Shown here: piece after piece, positions 1 to 8,294 of the stretch
How the letters are laid out: every line of letters begins with the position of its first letter
Position numbering within the stretch: position 1 is the first letter of the stretch
Translations under genes and position numbers: made by a program
The notes under the pieces: model-generated
Told to the model about the DNA's origin: nothing
Database searches by the model: none
Seen by the model: only the letters and a program-made list of their open reading frames with translations
NCBI GenBank assembly: GCA_025964615.1
Contig: JAOPYM010000168.1
Span: 1 to 44,025, forward strand
Direction of reading: 5' to 3'
From: Actinomycetes bacterium
GTDB taxonomy: Bacteria > Actinomycetota > Actinomycetes > Streptosporangiales > Streptosporangiaceae
Length of the DNA stretch: 44,025 nucleotides

Positions 1-204
1 GGGGTGTACGTCGTAGGGCGGGTCGTCGAGGGGCAGCGGAGGGGCGTCGCCCGGTCTGCCGAAGACCGCCAGTGCCTCCGGTGACCAGACCGCCTTGCGG
101 GTCACCAGGTCCCATTCCCAGCCGCCCGTCTGTGCCTGGCGGTACAGCCGGGCCAAGTGCGCGTCGGATCGCCGCACGGAGTCCAGCATCCCCTCCGGCC
201 TCAC
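1..204 (-). CDS. PAS-domain sensory protein, N-terminal part (runs off left edge)
   Basis: Reading the minus strand from a GTG at 204, the frame stays open to base 1. It gives a product containing LYRQAQTGGWEWDLVTRKAV and then WSPEALAVFGRPGD, the classical start of a PAS fold. In actinomycetes such an N-terminal PAS often precedes GAF and SpoIIE-type PP2C phosphatase domains, but nothing downstream is visible, so the output domain is unknown. The GTG at 204 is preferred because AGAGGA lies 7 nt upstream of it; an in-frame ATG at 219 and another at 189 are alternatives. The gene diverges from the MEDS/ATPase gene at 422, and the pairing suggests a partner-switching sigma-factor control locus (inference). 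Confidence 0.7.
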   Translation of the reverse strand, partial: MRPEGMLDSVRRSDAHLARLYRQAQTGGWEWDLVTRKAVWSPEALAVFGRPGDAPPLPLDDPPYDVHP

Positions 205-421
205 AGAACGTCCTCTCATGCCCGCTTGAGCAGCGCGCAAGCGGTCTCCATTGTCCCTTCCGCCGGTCACCGTGTACAGCCGGGGCGCTCAGCCGCACAG
301 CGCGAGCGGAGCGAACGCCGGCAACCAGTTCAGATTGTGACGTGCGGGGGTGCATATTCTGGTGTCGGGCGGCAAGCGGGGGGTCTGGACATCTCGGCGG
401 TCAGAGGGGACGACGGGCGGC
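205..421. promoter_or_regulatory. Divergent intergenic promoter region
   Basis: This 217-bp non-coding stretch separates two genes transcribed outward, so it must hold both promoters. I could not assign convincing -35/-10 pairs. A purine-rich AGAGGGG lies 12 nt before the ATG at 422, a somewhat long Shine-Dalgarno spacing. Confidence 0.4.
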
Positions 422-1372
422 ATGCGGAGACGAGGGCGGCCGGCTTCCTTCCGGCACGAGGCCGTCCTGTACCGGGGCAGGCGTGGGTTCCTGCGGTCGC
501 TCGTCCCGTTCGTCCGGGACTCGCTGAACGCGGGGGAGCCGATCCTGGTGGCGGTCGGGCAGCGGAAGATCGAACTGTTGCGCAGGGAACTCGGGCCGGA
601 ATCGTCGGCTGAGGTGTCCTTCGTCGACATCGAGGGCGTGGGCCGGAACCCCGCCCGGATCATCCAGGTATGGCGGGATTGGGCAGACCGGCAGGCCGGG
701 GACCGGCTCTTCAGGTGCGTCGGTGAGCCGATCTGGCCGGGCCGGACGCCGGAGGAGATCGTTGAGTGTGAGTACCACGAGTCCCTGATCAACGCAGCCT
801 TCGAGGACGGCCCGCCGTGGTGGCTGGTCTGCCCGTACGACAGTGCCCATCTTGACCGCAGGGTGATCGACCGGGCCATGCACGCGCACCCGCTCGTCAG
901 CGATCGGGGGCGGTACCGGACCACCCTGGAGGCGCCGGCCGACTACGCCAGCGGAATGCTGGCGGATCCGCTGCCCGAGCCGCAGCGGGAGGCGGAACGG
1001 ATCCTCATCTCGATGGAGACCCTCCGTACCGTCAGGGCCAAGGTGCGCGCGGCGGGCGCCAGGTCGGGGCTGAGCGCGGCCCGGTGTCAGGATCTCGCCG
1101 TGGCCGTCAACGAGGCCGCAGCCAACAGCATCCTGCACGGCGGCGGCACCGGGGTTCTGCGGATCTGGCGGGAGAAACGGTCCCTGATCTGCGAGGTCGG
1201 CGACAACGGCAGGATCGAGGACCACCTTCTCGGGCGGGCCAGGCCGGTACCGGACGCGAAGGGCGGCGCGGGGGTGTGGCTCATCAACCAGACCTGTGAT
1301 CTCGTCCAGATCCGATCGGTGCCCGGCGGGGGGGCCGTGGTGCGCATGAGGATGTGGCTGGACCGCCGCTGA
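422..1372 (+). CDS. MEDS-domain anti-sigma-factor-like ATPase (RsbA/RsbW type)
   Basis: The 316-residue product has an N-terminal MEDS (DcmR-like sensory) domain, with FRHEAVLYRGRRGFLRSLVPF followed by VSFVDIEGVGRNPARIIQVWRDW. The C-terminal half is a GHKL/HATPase_c_2 module: the N-box reads AVAVNEAAANSILHGG and the later glycine box reads DAKGGAGVWLINQTCD. This architecture is known for RsbA-type anti-sigma regulators, which bind anti-anti-sigma proteins and phosphorylate them on serine. The track ORF starts at 350, but the conserved part begins just after the ATG at 422, so I use that start. It is transcribed away from the PAS gene. The cognate sigma and antagonist proteins are not in the window. 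A stand-alone redox or ligand sensor is an alternative reading. Confidence 0.85.
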   Translation: MRRRGRPASFRHEAVLYRGRRGFLRSLVPFVRDSLNAGEPILVAVGQRKIELLRRELGPESSAEVSFVDIEGVGRNPARIIQVWRDWADRQAGDRLFRCVGEPIWPGRTPEEIVECEYHESLINAAFEDGPPWWLVCPYDSAHLDRRVIDRAMHAHPLVSDRGRYRTTLEAPADYASGMLADPLPEPQREAERILISMETLRTVRAKVRAAGARSGLSAARCQDLAVAVNEAAANSILHGGGTGVLRIWREKRSLICEVGDNGRIEDHLLGRARPVPDAKGGAGVWLINQTCDLVQIRSVPGGGAVVRMRMWLDRR

Positions 1373-1389
1373 GCCGGGCCGGGGCGCGC

Positions 1390-1433
1390 ACTAGCCTGTC
1401 CATTGAGGGGATGTTTCCGCGGGAGGGAAGTGC
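1390..1433 (+). promoter_or_regulatory. Promoter -10 and RBS for the MTH1187-family gene
   Basis: A TAGCCT hexamer occurs about 40 nt before the ATG at 1434, and GGGAGGG sits 6 nt before that ATG. This gives the thiamine-binding gene and the overlapping hrpB their own short-leader promoter (inference from motifs only). Confidence 0.45.
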
Positions 1434-1733
1434 ATGGTGCTGGTCGCGTTCTCGGTGACTCCGCTGGGGGCCGGTACGGATGTCGGTGAGATCGTCGCCG
1501 AGGCGGTACGGGTCGTGCGCGCGAGCGGGCTTCCCAACCGTACCGACGCGATGTTCACCACCCTGGAGGGCGACTGGGACGAGGTCATGGGCGTCGTACG
1601 GCAGGCGGTCGCCGCCGTCGAGGCCCGCGCCCCCCGGGTCAGCCTGGTCCTCAAGGCCGACATCCGCCCCGGAGTGACAGACGGCCTGACCTCGAAGGTC
1701 GAGACGATCGAACGTCATCTGGGCGACGGGTGA
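1434..1733 (+). CDS. MTH1187 family thiamine-binding protein
   Basis: The 99-residue product has the typical DUF77/MTH1187 layout: a beta strand at the start ([11 protein letters not shown]), a central segment with [17 protein letters not shown], and a final strand ([13 protein letters not shown]) followed by a helix. Family members are small ferredoxin-like oligomers that bind thiamine; their in vivo role is unclear. The length matches the family (about 100 aa). GGGAGGG lies 6 nt upstream of the ATG. The stop codon overlaps the GTG start of hrpB (GTGA), so the two are translationally coupled, although no functional link between thiamine binding and the helicase is known to me. Confidence 0.9.
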   Translation: MVLVAFSVTPLGAGTDVGEIVAEAVRVVRASGLPNRTDAMFTTLEGDWDEVMGVVRQAVAAVEARAPRVSLVLKADIRPGVTDGLTSKVETIERHLGDG

Positions 1734-4195
1734 CCTTCGACCTTCCCGTACGGCACGCCCTTCCCGAACTGCACGCCGCGCTGGAGAACGCCGGGGTGGC
1801 GGTGCTGGCCGCGCCAACCGGCACCGGGAAGACGACCTTGGTGCCGCTGGCCCTCGCGGGGCTGCTCCCGGACCGTCCCGGCCCGCCCCGCCGGGTTCTC
1901 GTGGCGGAACCCCGGCGGCTGGCCACGCGGGCGGCCGCACGGCGGATGGCATGGCTGCTCGGGGAGCAGCCAGGCGACCGGGTGGGCTTCACCGTGCGAG
2001 GCGAGCACCGGCCGGGCAGGCTGGTCAACGTCGTCACCACCGGCGTGCTGCTGCAACGGTTGCAGTACGACCCGGAACTGGCCGGGGTCGATGCCGTGCT
2101 CCTGGACGAATGCCACGAAAGGCACCTTGACGCCGACACCGCACTGGCCTTCCTGCTCGACGTGCGGGCGGCCCTGCGGCCCGACCTCCGGCTGGTCGCG
2201 GCCTCGGCGACCGCTGATACCGAGGCATGGGCCGGCCTGCTCGGCGGGGCTCCCGTGGTACGCACCGAGGCCGCGCTGCATCCCGTCGAGCTGGTGTGGG
2301 CGCCGCCGCCCCGGCCGGTGCGCCCGGCGTACGGGATGCTGGTCGATCCGGCGCTCCTCGACCATGTCGCCGCGACCGTCCGGCGGGCCCTCGACGAGCG
2401 GACCGGGGATGTGCTGTGCTTCCTGCCCGGTGTGGGGGAGATCGGGCGGGTGGCCGGTGCCCTGTCCGGTATCGAGGTACTCCAGGTGCACGGCCAGGCG
2501 CCCGCCGCTGTCCAGGAGGCGGTGCTGCGGCCCGGATCTGCGCGCAGGGTGGTGCTCGCCACCTCCGTCGCCGAGTCGAGTCTCACCGTGCCGGGCGTCC
2601 GGGTCGTGGTCGACTCAGGGCTGGCCCGCGAGCCCCGTACCGACCATGCCAGAGGGCTCAGCGCGCTGACCACGGTGCGGGTGTCGCGCGCCGGCGCCGA
2701 CCAGCGCGCGGGCCGGGCCGGCCGGGAGGCGCCGGGCGCGGTCTACCGCTGCTGGACGGCGTCAGAACCACTGCAGGACCGGCCCCGGCCGGAGATCGAA
2801 CTGGCCGACCTCACGGGCTTCGCTCTCCAGGCCGCCTGCTGGGGCGACCCGTCCGCGACGGGCCTGGCGCTGCTCGACCCGCCACCGGCCGCCGCGCTGC
2901 AGGCCGCCCGGGAGACGCTCCGCGCGATCGGGGCGGTCGACGCCGAGGGCCGGGTGGTCGAGCGCGGCCGCCGAATGGCCCGCATCGGCGTCCATCCCCG
3001 GCTGGCCAGGGCGCTGGTCGACGGAGCCGAGCAGGTAGGGGTACGGGCCGCGGCCGAAGTGGTGGCGATGCTGTCCGAGCCACTGCCACGGGGGGCCGGC
3101 GACGACCTGACGGAGGTGTGGCGGACGCTGCGCAGGGGCGGTGACGGTGCCGCCGCCCGCTGGAAACAGGAAGCCCGGCGCCTGGAGAGCGCCGTACGCG
3201 ACCTCGGTGGACGATCCTCGGAGCGTGCCGCCGCCGACGACGTGGCCGGCGCGGTGGTCGCACTCGCGTTCCCCGAACGCGTGGCCCGTGCCCGCCCGGG
3301 CGGTGCCGGTCACCTCATGGTCTCCGGGACCGGAGCCGAACTGCCGGCCTCGTCCGCGCTGGCCAAGGCGCCCTGGCTGGCCATCGCCATCGCCGACCGG
3401 CCCACCGGATCGCCATCGGCCCGGGTCCGTCAGGCGGTGGTCCTCGACGAGGGCATCGCCCGCCTGGCCGCCGCCTCCCTGCTGACCACCGACGACGAGG
3501 TCGCCTGGCGGGCCGGCGACGTCGTGGCGCGCAGGGTCGAGCGGCTCGGCGCCATCGAGTTGTCGGCGGTGCCGCTGCGTCATCCCGAACCCGACCTGGT
3601 GCGGGCGGCGCTGATCGCCGGCCTGCGGGCCGAAGGACTCGCGCTGCTGACCTGGACCCAGGAGGCCATCGCCATGCGTGAACGGCTCGCCTTCTGCCAT
3701 CGGGCGCTCGGCGATCCCTGGCCGGCCATCGACGACGAGACCCTGCTCGACCGGGCCGCAGAGTGGCTGGACCTGCCGGGGGCGCGCCGCCGCAGGGACC
3801 TGGAACGCTGCGACGTCGTCGCGGGGCTCCGGCGCCTCCTGCCCTGGCAGTGCGCTGCGCGGCTGGAGGAGGTCGCACCCGAGCGGATCACCGTTCCCAC
3901 CGGCTCGCGGCTGCGCGTCGACTACTCGGGAGACCAGCCGGTGCTCGCGGCGAAGCTGCAGGAGCTGTTCGGCTGGCAGACGGCCCCCGTCCTGGCCGAA
4001 GGGAGGGTGCCGCTGGTGATCCACCTGCTGTCCCCGGCGGGCCGCCCCGCCGCGGTCACCGCCGATCTCGCCTCATTCTGGCGTTCGGGCTACCGTGCCG
4101 TGCGAGCCGACCTGCGCGGCCGGTATCCCCGTCATCCCTGGCCGGAGGATCCTGCGACGGCGACCCCCACCCGGCGCCTCAACCCCCGGAAGTGA
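1730..4195 (+). CDS. hrpB: ATP-dependent helicase HrpB
   Basis: This 821-residue DEAH/RHA-family helicase carries Walker A at about residues 28-36 (APTGTGKTT), the Walker B/DEAH-like box LLDECHERH near residue 128, and the SATAD motif III (AASATAD). Motif VI reads [13 protein letters not shown] helicase-associated region and a C-terminal HrpB_C domain end near [27 protein letters not shown], the signature tail of HrpB. Length is normal for the family (about 800-840 aa). HrpB is a putative RNA helicase, and bacterial members have been linked to mRNA processing. The GTG start overlaps the previous stop by four bases. The stop abuts the convergent PPOX gene with no gap. Confidence 0.95.
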   Translation: MTFDLPVRHALPELHAALENAGVAVLAAPTGTGKTTLVPLALAGLLPDRPGPPRRVLVAEPRRLATRAAARRMAWLLGEQPGDRVGFTVRGEHRPGRLVNVVTTGVLLQRLQYDPELAGVDAVLLDECHERHLDADTALAFLLDVRAALRPDLRLVAASATADTEAWAGLLGGAPVVRTEAALHPVELVWAPPPRPVRPAYGMLVDPALLDHVAATVRRALDERTGDVLCFLPGVGEIGRVAGALSGIEVLQVHGQAPAAVQEAVLRPGSARRVVLATSVAESSLTVPGVRVVVDSGLAREPRTDHARGLSALTTVRVSRAGADQRAGRAGREAPGAVYRCWTASEPLQDRPRPEIELADLTGFALQAACWGDPSATGLALLDPPPAAALQAARETLRAIGAVDAEGRVVERGRRMARIGVHPRLARALVDGAEQVGVRAAAEVVAMLSEPLPRGAGDDLTEVWRTLRRGGDGAAARWKQEARRLESAVRDLGGRSSERAAADDVAGAVVALAFPERVARARPGGAGHLMVSGTGAELPASSALAKAPWLAIAIADRPTGSPSARVRQAVVLDEGIARLAAASLLTTDDEVAWRAGDVVARRVERLGAIELSAVPLRHPEPDLVRAALIAGLRAEGLALLTWTQEAIAMRERLAFCHRALGDPWPAIDDETLLDRAAEWLDLPGARRRRDLERCDVVAGLRRLLPWQCAARLEEVAPERITVPTGSRLRVDYSGDQPVLAAKLQELFGWQTAPVLAEGRVPLVIHLLSPAGRPAAVTADLASFWRSGYRAVRADLRGRYPRHPWPEDPATATPTRRLNPRK

Positions 4196-4834
4196 TCAGG
4201 CCTTGTAGAGGCGTTCGGCGTAGGCGGTTCCGTAGTAGGCCTCGAGCTCCTCCAGCGTCTCCTCGGTCTGCTGGATGCTCTTGACGAGGCAGGCGTGCGA
4301 GGGCAGGACGCCAGGGTTCCAGGTCTCAGGACGCCACATCGACGACCGCAGGAACGCCTTGGCGCAGTGCAGGAAGATCTGCTCGATCTCGACGAGGAGG
4401 GCCAGCTGCGGGCGGTGCCCCTTGACGACCATCTCGTCGAAGAACGGTGCGTCCCGCAGCAGCCGGGCCCGCCCGTTGATGCGCAGGGTCTCGGTGCGCC
4501 CCGGGATGAGGAAGATCAGGCCCACGTGCGGGTTGGACAGGATGTTCAGGAAGCCGTCGGCCCTGCGGTTGCCGGGACGTTCGGGGATGGCGATCGTGGT
4601 GTCGTCGATGACGTGCACGAAACCGGCCGGGTCGCCCTTGGGGGAGACGTCGCACTCGCCTGCCGCGTCCGAGGTGGCGACCAGGCAGAACGGCGAGTTC
4701 GCCAGCCACTGCCGGTCCAGCTCGTGCAGGCTACGGCGTTCCTTGGTGACCGCGCGCGGCATCGGCGCGCCCAGCAGGTCGCGGAGTTCGGCGGCAGAGG
4801 TGATCTCGACGTGGTCCGAGATGCGCGTCGTCAT
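4196..4834 (-). CDS. Pyridoxamine 5'-phosphate oxidase-family FMN protein (MSMEG_1061 type)
   Basis: The 212-residue product has the split-barrel flavin-binding fold of the PPOX family: SPFCLVATSDAAGECDVSPKGDPAGF, then a strand with TIAIPERPGNRRADGFLNILSNPHVGLIF, then the TLRINGRA strand. These match the MSMEG_1061 subfamily (about 200 aa), which is related to F420- or FMN-dependent oxidoreductases rather than true PdxH. The substrate cannot be predicted. I choose the ATG at 4834 (MTTRISDHVE), with GGGAGG directly upstream, over the track start at 4864. Its end touches the hrpB stop, and its promoter region is shared with the divergent FHA-ABC gene; TATGCT lies about 20 nt before the start. 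Confidence 0.85.
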   Translation of the reverse strand: MTTRISDHVEITSAAELRDLLGAPMPRAVTKERRSLHELDRQWLANSPFCLVATSDAAGECDVSPKGDPAGFVHVIDDTTIAIPERPGNRRADGFLNILSNPHVGLIFLIPGRTETLRINGRARLLRDAPFFDEMVVKGHRPQLALLVEIEQIFLHCAKAFLRSSMWRPETWNPGVLPSHACLVKSIQQTEETLEELEAYYGTAYAERLYKA

Positions 4835-4869
4835 ATGCCTCCCGTGGCGCTCTGGCGCTAGCATATCGG

Positions 4870-4907
4870 CTCAAAACGCCTCAAAACGATCTCAACGTCG
4901 CTACTAT
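4870..4907 (+). promoter_or_regulatory. Tandem direct repeats CTCAAAACG upstream of a -10 box
   Basis: CTCAAAACG occurs at 4870-4878 and again at 4880-4888, followed by a partial copy, CTCAACG, at 4891-4897. The period of about 10-11 bp puts the copies on one DNA face. A TACTAT -10 hexamer sits at 4902-4907, so the repeats cover the -35 area of the FHA-ABC gene. Such layouts are typical of response-regulator or activator sites; the regulator is unknown. The A-rich repeats stand out in otherwise GC-rich DNA. Confidence 0.55.
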
Positions 4908-4958
4908 CGCGATTCATCAGAGTTCGGGGACCCGGGCCGTGTATTGAAAGGCAGTCTC

Positions 4959-7355
4959 GTGAGCCAGTCTGTCGTGGAGTGCGATGGGGTCGCGCTGGTC
5001 CTCGACCCCGGACGTACCTACCGGCTCGGTTGTGATCCGGCGTCCGACCTGGTGGTCGGCGGTGATCTCCCGTCCGCGTCGCACGCGGGCCTGCGGTTCG
5101 AGGGCGGCCAGTGGGTTCTCGAGGACGCCGATAGCCAGAACGGCACCTATCTGGGCGAGGACCGGGTCCAGCGGGTCGATGTGAAGCCCGGGATCGAGGT
5201 ACGCCTCGGCGACGCCTCCACCGGGCCCCTGCTGCGGTTCAGCGAGATCCGCCCGGCGCCTGTCGTGACTGCGGCCGCCGTCGTGCCGGACGCCTCCGCC
5301 GACCTGCTGGCCGCCTACCAGGAGGCGTACGGCGCTGCCCCGCAGTCCTCGCACGTGGAGGCCCTGGTCGGGCAGGGTCGTACCCCCACCCTGGTCAGGA
5401 CCCTCGATGGGGCCAGGACGCTGCGCATCGGGCGGGACGAGGACAACGACATCGTGGTCGAGAACGACCTGAAGGTGTCGCATCACCACGCCGAACTGCG
5501 CTCCTCCGGCGGGGCGTACGAGATCGTCGACCTGGGCGGCAGGAACGGCACGTACGTCAACGGCCAGCACGTGCAGCGCGCCGAGATCCGGCCCCAGGAC
5601 ATCGTCGGTATCGGCAACTCCACCTTCCACCTCGTCGGCGACGTGCTGATGCAGTTCGTCGACACCGGAGCGGTCTCCCTCTTCGTCCGCGATCTCGCGG
5701 TCACCGTCGAGGGCGGCAAGAAGACACTGCTCGACCACGTCTCCTTTCCGGTCGGCGAGAAGTGCCTGCTCGCGGTGATCGGGCCCAGCGGCGCGGGCAA
5801 GTCCACCCTGCTCAAGGCCCTCACCGGACTGCGCCCCGCAGACCAGGGAACCGTCTACTACGACGGCCGCGACCTGTACCACGAGTACTCCGAGCTGCGG
5901 TCGCGCATCGGGCTCGTACCGCAGGACGACGTCCTGCACACCCAGCTGACCGTACGCCGTGCGCTCATCTACGCGGCGGAACTGCGGTTCCCCGACGACA
6001 CCCACCAGCGCGAGCGCAAGGCCCGCGTCGACGAGGTCCTCCAGCAGCTGGGGCTCACCGAGCGCAAGGACGTCCGGATCTCCGCGCTCTCGGGTGGCCA
6101 GCGCAAACGCGTCAGTGTCGCGCTCGAACTGCTCACCAAGCCGTCGCTGCTCTTCCTCGACGAGCCCACGTCCGGGCTCGACCCGGGCCTGGACAAGTCC
6201 GTCATGCAGATGCTGCGGTCGCTTGCCGACGACGGCCGTACGGTCGTGACCGTCACGCACAGCGTCACGAACCTGAATGTGTGCGACCGGCTGCTCGTGC
6301 TCGCGCCCGGCGGGAAGATCGCATACTTCGGCCGCCCCTCGGAGGCACTGGCCTTCCTCGGGTTCGCCGACTGGGCTGACGTCTTCCAGGCTTTCGACGA
6401 TCCCGCCAGGGACTGGGCCGGTGACTACGCCGGCTCCTTCGCGCACGGGCAGTACGTGGAGAACGGGATGACCGGCCCGGCCCCCGAGACGGCGGGCCCC
6501 AGGAAGAAGCCCGCCCTGCGGCTCAGGACGCAGAGCTGGCCGGAGCAGCTCAGCACTCTGCTGCGGCGATACTGCCGGAGCATCGCCGCGGATCCGATGT
6601 TCCTCGGCGTCACCGTCATCCTGCCGGTGGTCATGGGGTTGCTGGCCAGGGCCGTACCCACCGGCGATCTGCTCGGGAAGCCGGGCACCGACGGCAACGC
6701 CGCGAACCTGCTGCTCATCCTGTGCATCGGCGGCTGCCTCACCGGGGCCGCCAACGCGGTCCGCGAACTGGTCAAGGAAAGGGCGATCTACCAGCGGGAA
6801 CGGTCGGTCGGGCTGTCCCGGTCCGCCTACCTGGCCTCGAAGCTGCTCGTGCTCGGCGCGATCACCGCCGGGCAGGCCGTGGTCCTCACCCTGGTCGCCA
6901 TGACCGGTGTCAGTACCTACGCCACGGGGGTGTTCACGACTCCGATCGTGGAGGTCATGCTCGCCGTCGCGCTGCTGTCGTTCACGGCGATGACCCTCGG
7001 CCTGCTCATCTCCGCGATGGTCAGGACCGCGGAGATGACCATGCCGCTGCTCGTCCTGAGCACCCTCGTCCAGGTCGTGTTCTGCGGCGTCCTGGTGCGC
7101 CTGCACGGCAGCGCGGGGCTCGAGCAGCTCGCCTGGCTGGTACCGGCCCGGTGGGCGCTGGCCGCGATGGCGGGCAGCCTCAACGTGGGAATCCTGATCC
7201 CGCACTTCCAGAACCCACCGGATCCACTGTGGAAGCAGCAGACCGGCACCTGGCTGCTCGACATGGGGGTGATGGTCGTCATGGTGGTGGTGCTGACCTT
7301 CCTGGTGGCCAGAAGCCTGCGGCGGCACGAGCCGGAGGTCATGCGCCGCAAGTAG
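4959..7355 (+). CDS. FHA-FHA-ABC transporter (Rv1747-like exporter)
   Basis: The 798-residue product combines two forkhead-associated domains (about 20-85 and 150-220), an ABC ATPase (about 245-470) and an ABC2-type membrane domain of about six helices (about 545-798). FHA2 has the canonical GRDEDND, SHHHAEL and GGRNGTYVNG motifs. FHA1 keeps S-x-x-H and QNGTY but has LGCDP where the phosphate-binding Gly-Arg normally sits. ATPase motifs are intact: GPSGAGKST (275-283), LSGGQRKRVSVALELL (signature) and LLFLDEPTSGLD. The layout equals Mycobacterium tuberculosis Rv1747, an exporter controlled by Ser/Thr kinase phosphorylation and linked to cell-envelope glycolipids. No kinase gene is adjacent here. 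The GTG at 4959 with GAAAGG 7 nt upstream is chosen; the longer track ORF from 4275 runs through the opposite-strand PPOX gene. Confidence 0.93.
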   Translation: MSQSVVECDGVALVLDPGRTYRLGCDPASDLVVGGDLPSASHAGLRFEGGQWVLEDADSQNGTYLGEDRVQRVDVKPGIEVRLGDASTGPLLRFSEIRPAPVVTAAAVVPDASADLLAAYQEAYGAAPQSSHVEALVGQGRTPTLVRTLDGARTLRIGRDEDNDIVVENDLKVSHHHAELRSSGGAYEIVDLGGRNGTYVNGQHVQRAEIRPQDIVGIGNSTFHLVGDVLMQFVDTGAVSLFVRDLAVTVEGGKKTLLDHVSFPVGEKCLLAVIGPSGAGKSTLLKALTGLRPADQGTVYYDGRDLYHEYSELRSRIGLVPQDDVLHTQLTVRRALIYAAELRFPDDTHQRERKARVDEVLQQLGLTERKDVRISALSGGQRKRVSVALELLTKPSLLFLDEPTSGLDPGLDKSVMQMLRSLADDGRTVVTVTHSVTNLNVCDRLLVLAPGGKIAYFGRPSEALAFLGFADWADVFQAFDDPARDWAGDYAGSFAHGQYVENGMTGPAPETAGPRKKPALRLRTQSWPEQLSTLLRRYCRSIAADPMFLGVTVILPVVMGLLARAVPTGDLLGKPGTDGNAANLLLILCIGGCLTGAANAVRELVKERAIYQRERSVGLSRSAYLASKLLVLGAITAGQAVVLTLVAMTGVSTYATGVFTTPIVEVMLAVALLSFTAMTLGLLISAMVRTAEMTMPLLVLSTLVQVVFCGVLVRLHGSAGLEQLAWLVPARWALAAMAGSLNVGILIPHFQNPPDPLWKQQTGTWLLDMGVMVVMVVVLTFLVARSLRRHEPEVMRRK

Positions 7356-7404
7356 GACGATCTTGGTTGCCACTCACGGAAACGGTCTGGAACGCTGCGA
7401 CGAT

Positions 7405-7437
7405 GCAGGCGCCTGATCGACCGCCCGTGGCGCCTGC
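7405..7437. terminator. Inverted repeat between convergent genes (hairpin 1)
   Basis: GCAGGCGCC (7405-7413) and GGCGCCTGC (7429-7437) are perfect 9-bp complements around a 15-nt loop. The hairpin lies between the stop of the FHA-ABC gene and the stop of the minus-strand epimerase gene, so it can serve as a bidirectional terminator. There is no T-tract. Confidence 0.6.
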
Positions 7438-7458
7438 CCTGCAGCTACACGCTGCAGG
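7438..7458. terminator. Inverted repeat between convergent genes (hairpin 2)
   Basis: CCTGCAG (7438-7444) and CTGCAGG (7452-7458) form a perfect 7-bp stem with a 7-nt loop, starting at the very next base after hairpin 1. Its right arm ends 3 nt before the epimerase stop codon. Together the two stems form a tandem insulator. Confidence 0.55.
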
Positions 7459-7461
7459 CGA

Positions 7462-8118
7462 TCAAGCGCGGTTGATGTCCCGGGTCTCGAGCACGCGCTT
7501 GGGTGCTCCATCGGCGGCGACCCTGAGCATCGTCCTGGCCAGCTGCTCGCTGTTGGTCAGGTAGGCGGGCAGCAGCGGCCGCAGGACCGGATACAGGGGT
7601 GCCGTGACCGCATACAGGACCCGGTACCACCTGGTCCTGGACACCGCTCCGTGCATGGGCTGGATGAATCCGGGACGGAACATGTACGCGGTGAAGGGCA
7701 GGGCGAGGAGCGCGTTCTCGGTCTCGCCCTTCACCCGCGCCCACATGCTCCGGCCGCGCTCGGTGTTGTCGGTCCCCGCTCCGGAGACGTAGACGAAGGT
7801 CAGGCCCGGGTTCTGCGCGGCGAGCAGCTGAGCGGCGGACAGGGTGATGTCGTAGGTGACGTGCCGGTAGTCCGCCTCGCTCATGCCCGCTGAGGAGACA
7901 CCAAGGCAGAACAGACAGGCGTCGAGGCCGGTGAGCTGGTCCCTGACCGGGGAAAGGTCGGAGAAGTCCGCGTGCACCAGCTCCCGGAGCTTCTCGTGCC
8001 GTTCCCCGGTCAGGGTGCGTACGACCGCGAGGACCGTCTCGACCTCCGGGTCGAGCAGGCTCTCTCGCAGCGCGGCCTGCCCGATCATCCCGGTCGCGCC
8101 GAAGAGGATCACCTTCAT
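7462..8118 (-). CDS. NAD(P)-binding epimerase/SDR-like protein
   Basis: The 218-residue product starts with MKVILFGATGMIGQAAL, a GxxGxxG dinucleotide-binding motif of the atypical SDR/NmrA-like group. It contains the HADFSDLSPV acidic segment, FVYVSGAGTDNTERGRSMWARVKGETENAL (the Ser...Lys region) and the RPGFIQP motif. The second half of the Rossmann fold is short, as in the YbjT/HTATIP2-like family. Substrate and pathway cannot be predicted. It is probably monocistronic, flanked by terminator hairpins on one side and a 176-bp gap on the other. Upstream on its own strand are TAGGCT and a purine-rich GAGAAGG. Confidence 0.85.
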   Translation of the reverse strand: MKVILFGATGMIGQAALRESLLDPEVETVLAVVRTLTGERHEKLRELVHADFSDLSPVRDQLTGLDACLFCLGVSSAGMSEADYRHVTYDITLSAAQLLAAQNPGLTFVYVSGAGTDNTERGRSMWARVKGETENALLALPFTAYMFRPGFIQPMHGAVSRTRWYRVLYAVTAPLYPVLRPLLPAYLTNSEQLARTMLRVAADGAPKRVLETRDINRA

Positions 8119-8294
8119 GTTCCACCGCCTTCTCTGTCACGGAGCGGTCGCTGTTTGCGGCCTGCATGTGCGGTGAGAAGCCTAGGGGCAAGCACCGCTC
8201 AGGAAGGAACGTTGCGGAGAACAGCGTGGTGCCGAGGCCGCCGTCGACCGGTATGACCGAAAACCTGGCCCGCGTGATGCGGATCCGGTGAGGT

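Noticed and set aside
4275-4958. N-terminal extension of the FHA-ABC ORF
   Set aside because: It is antisense to the PPOX gene and has no domain features; the GTG at 4959 has an RBS and begins the FHA domain.
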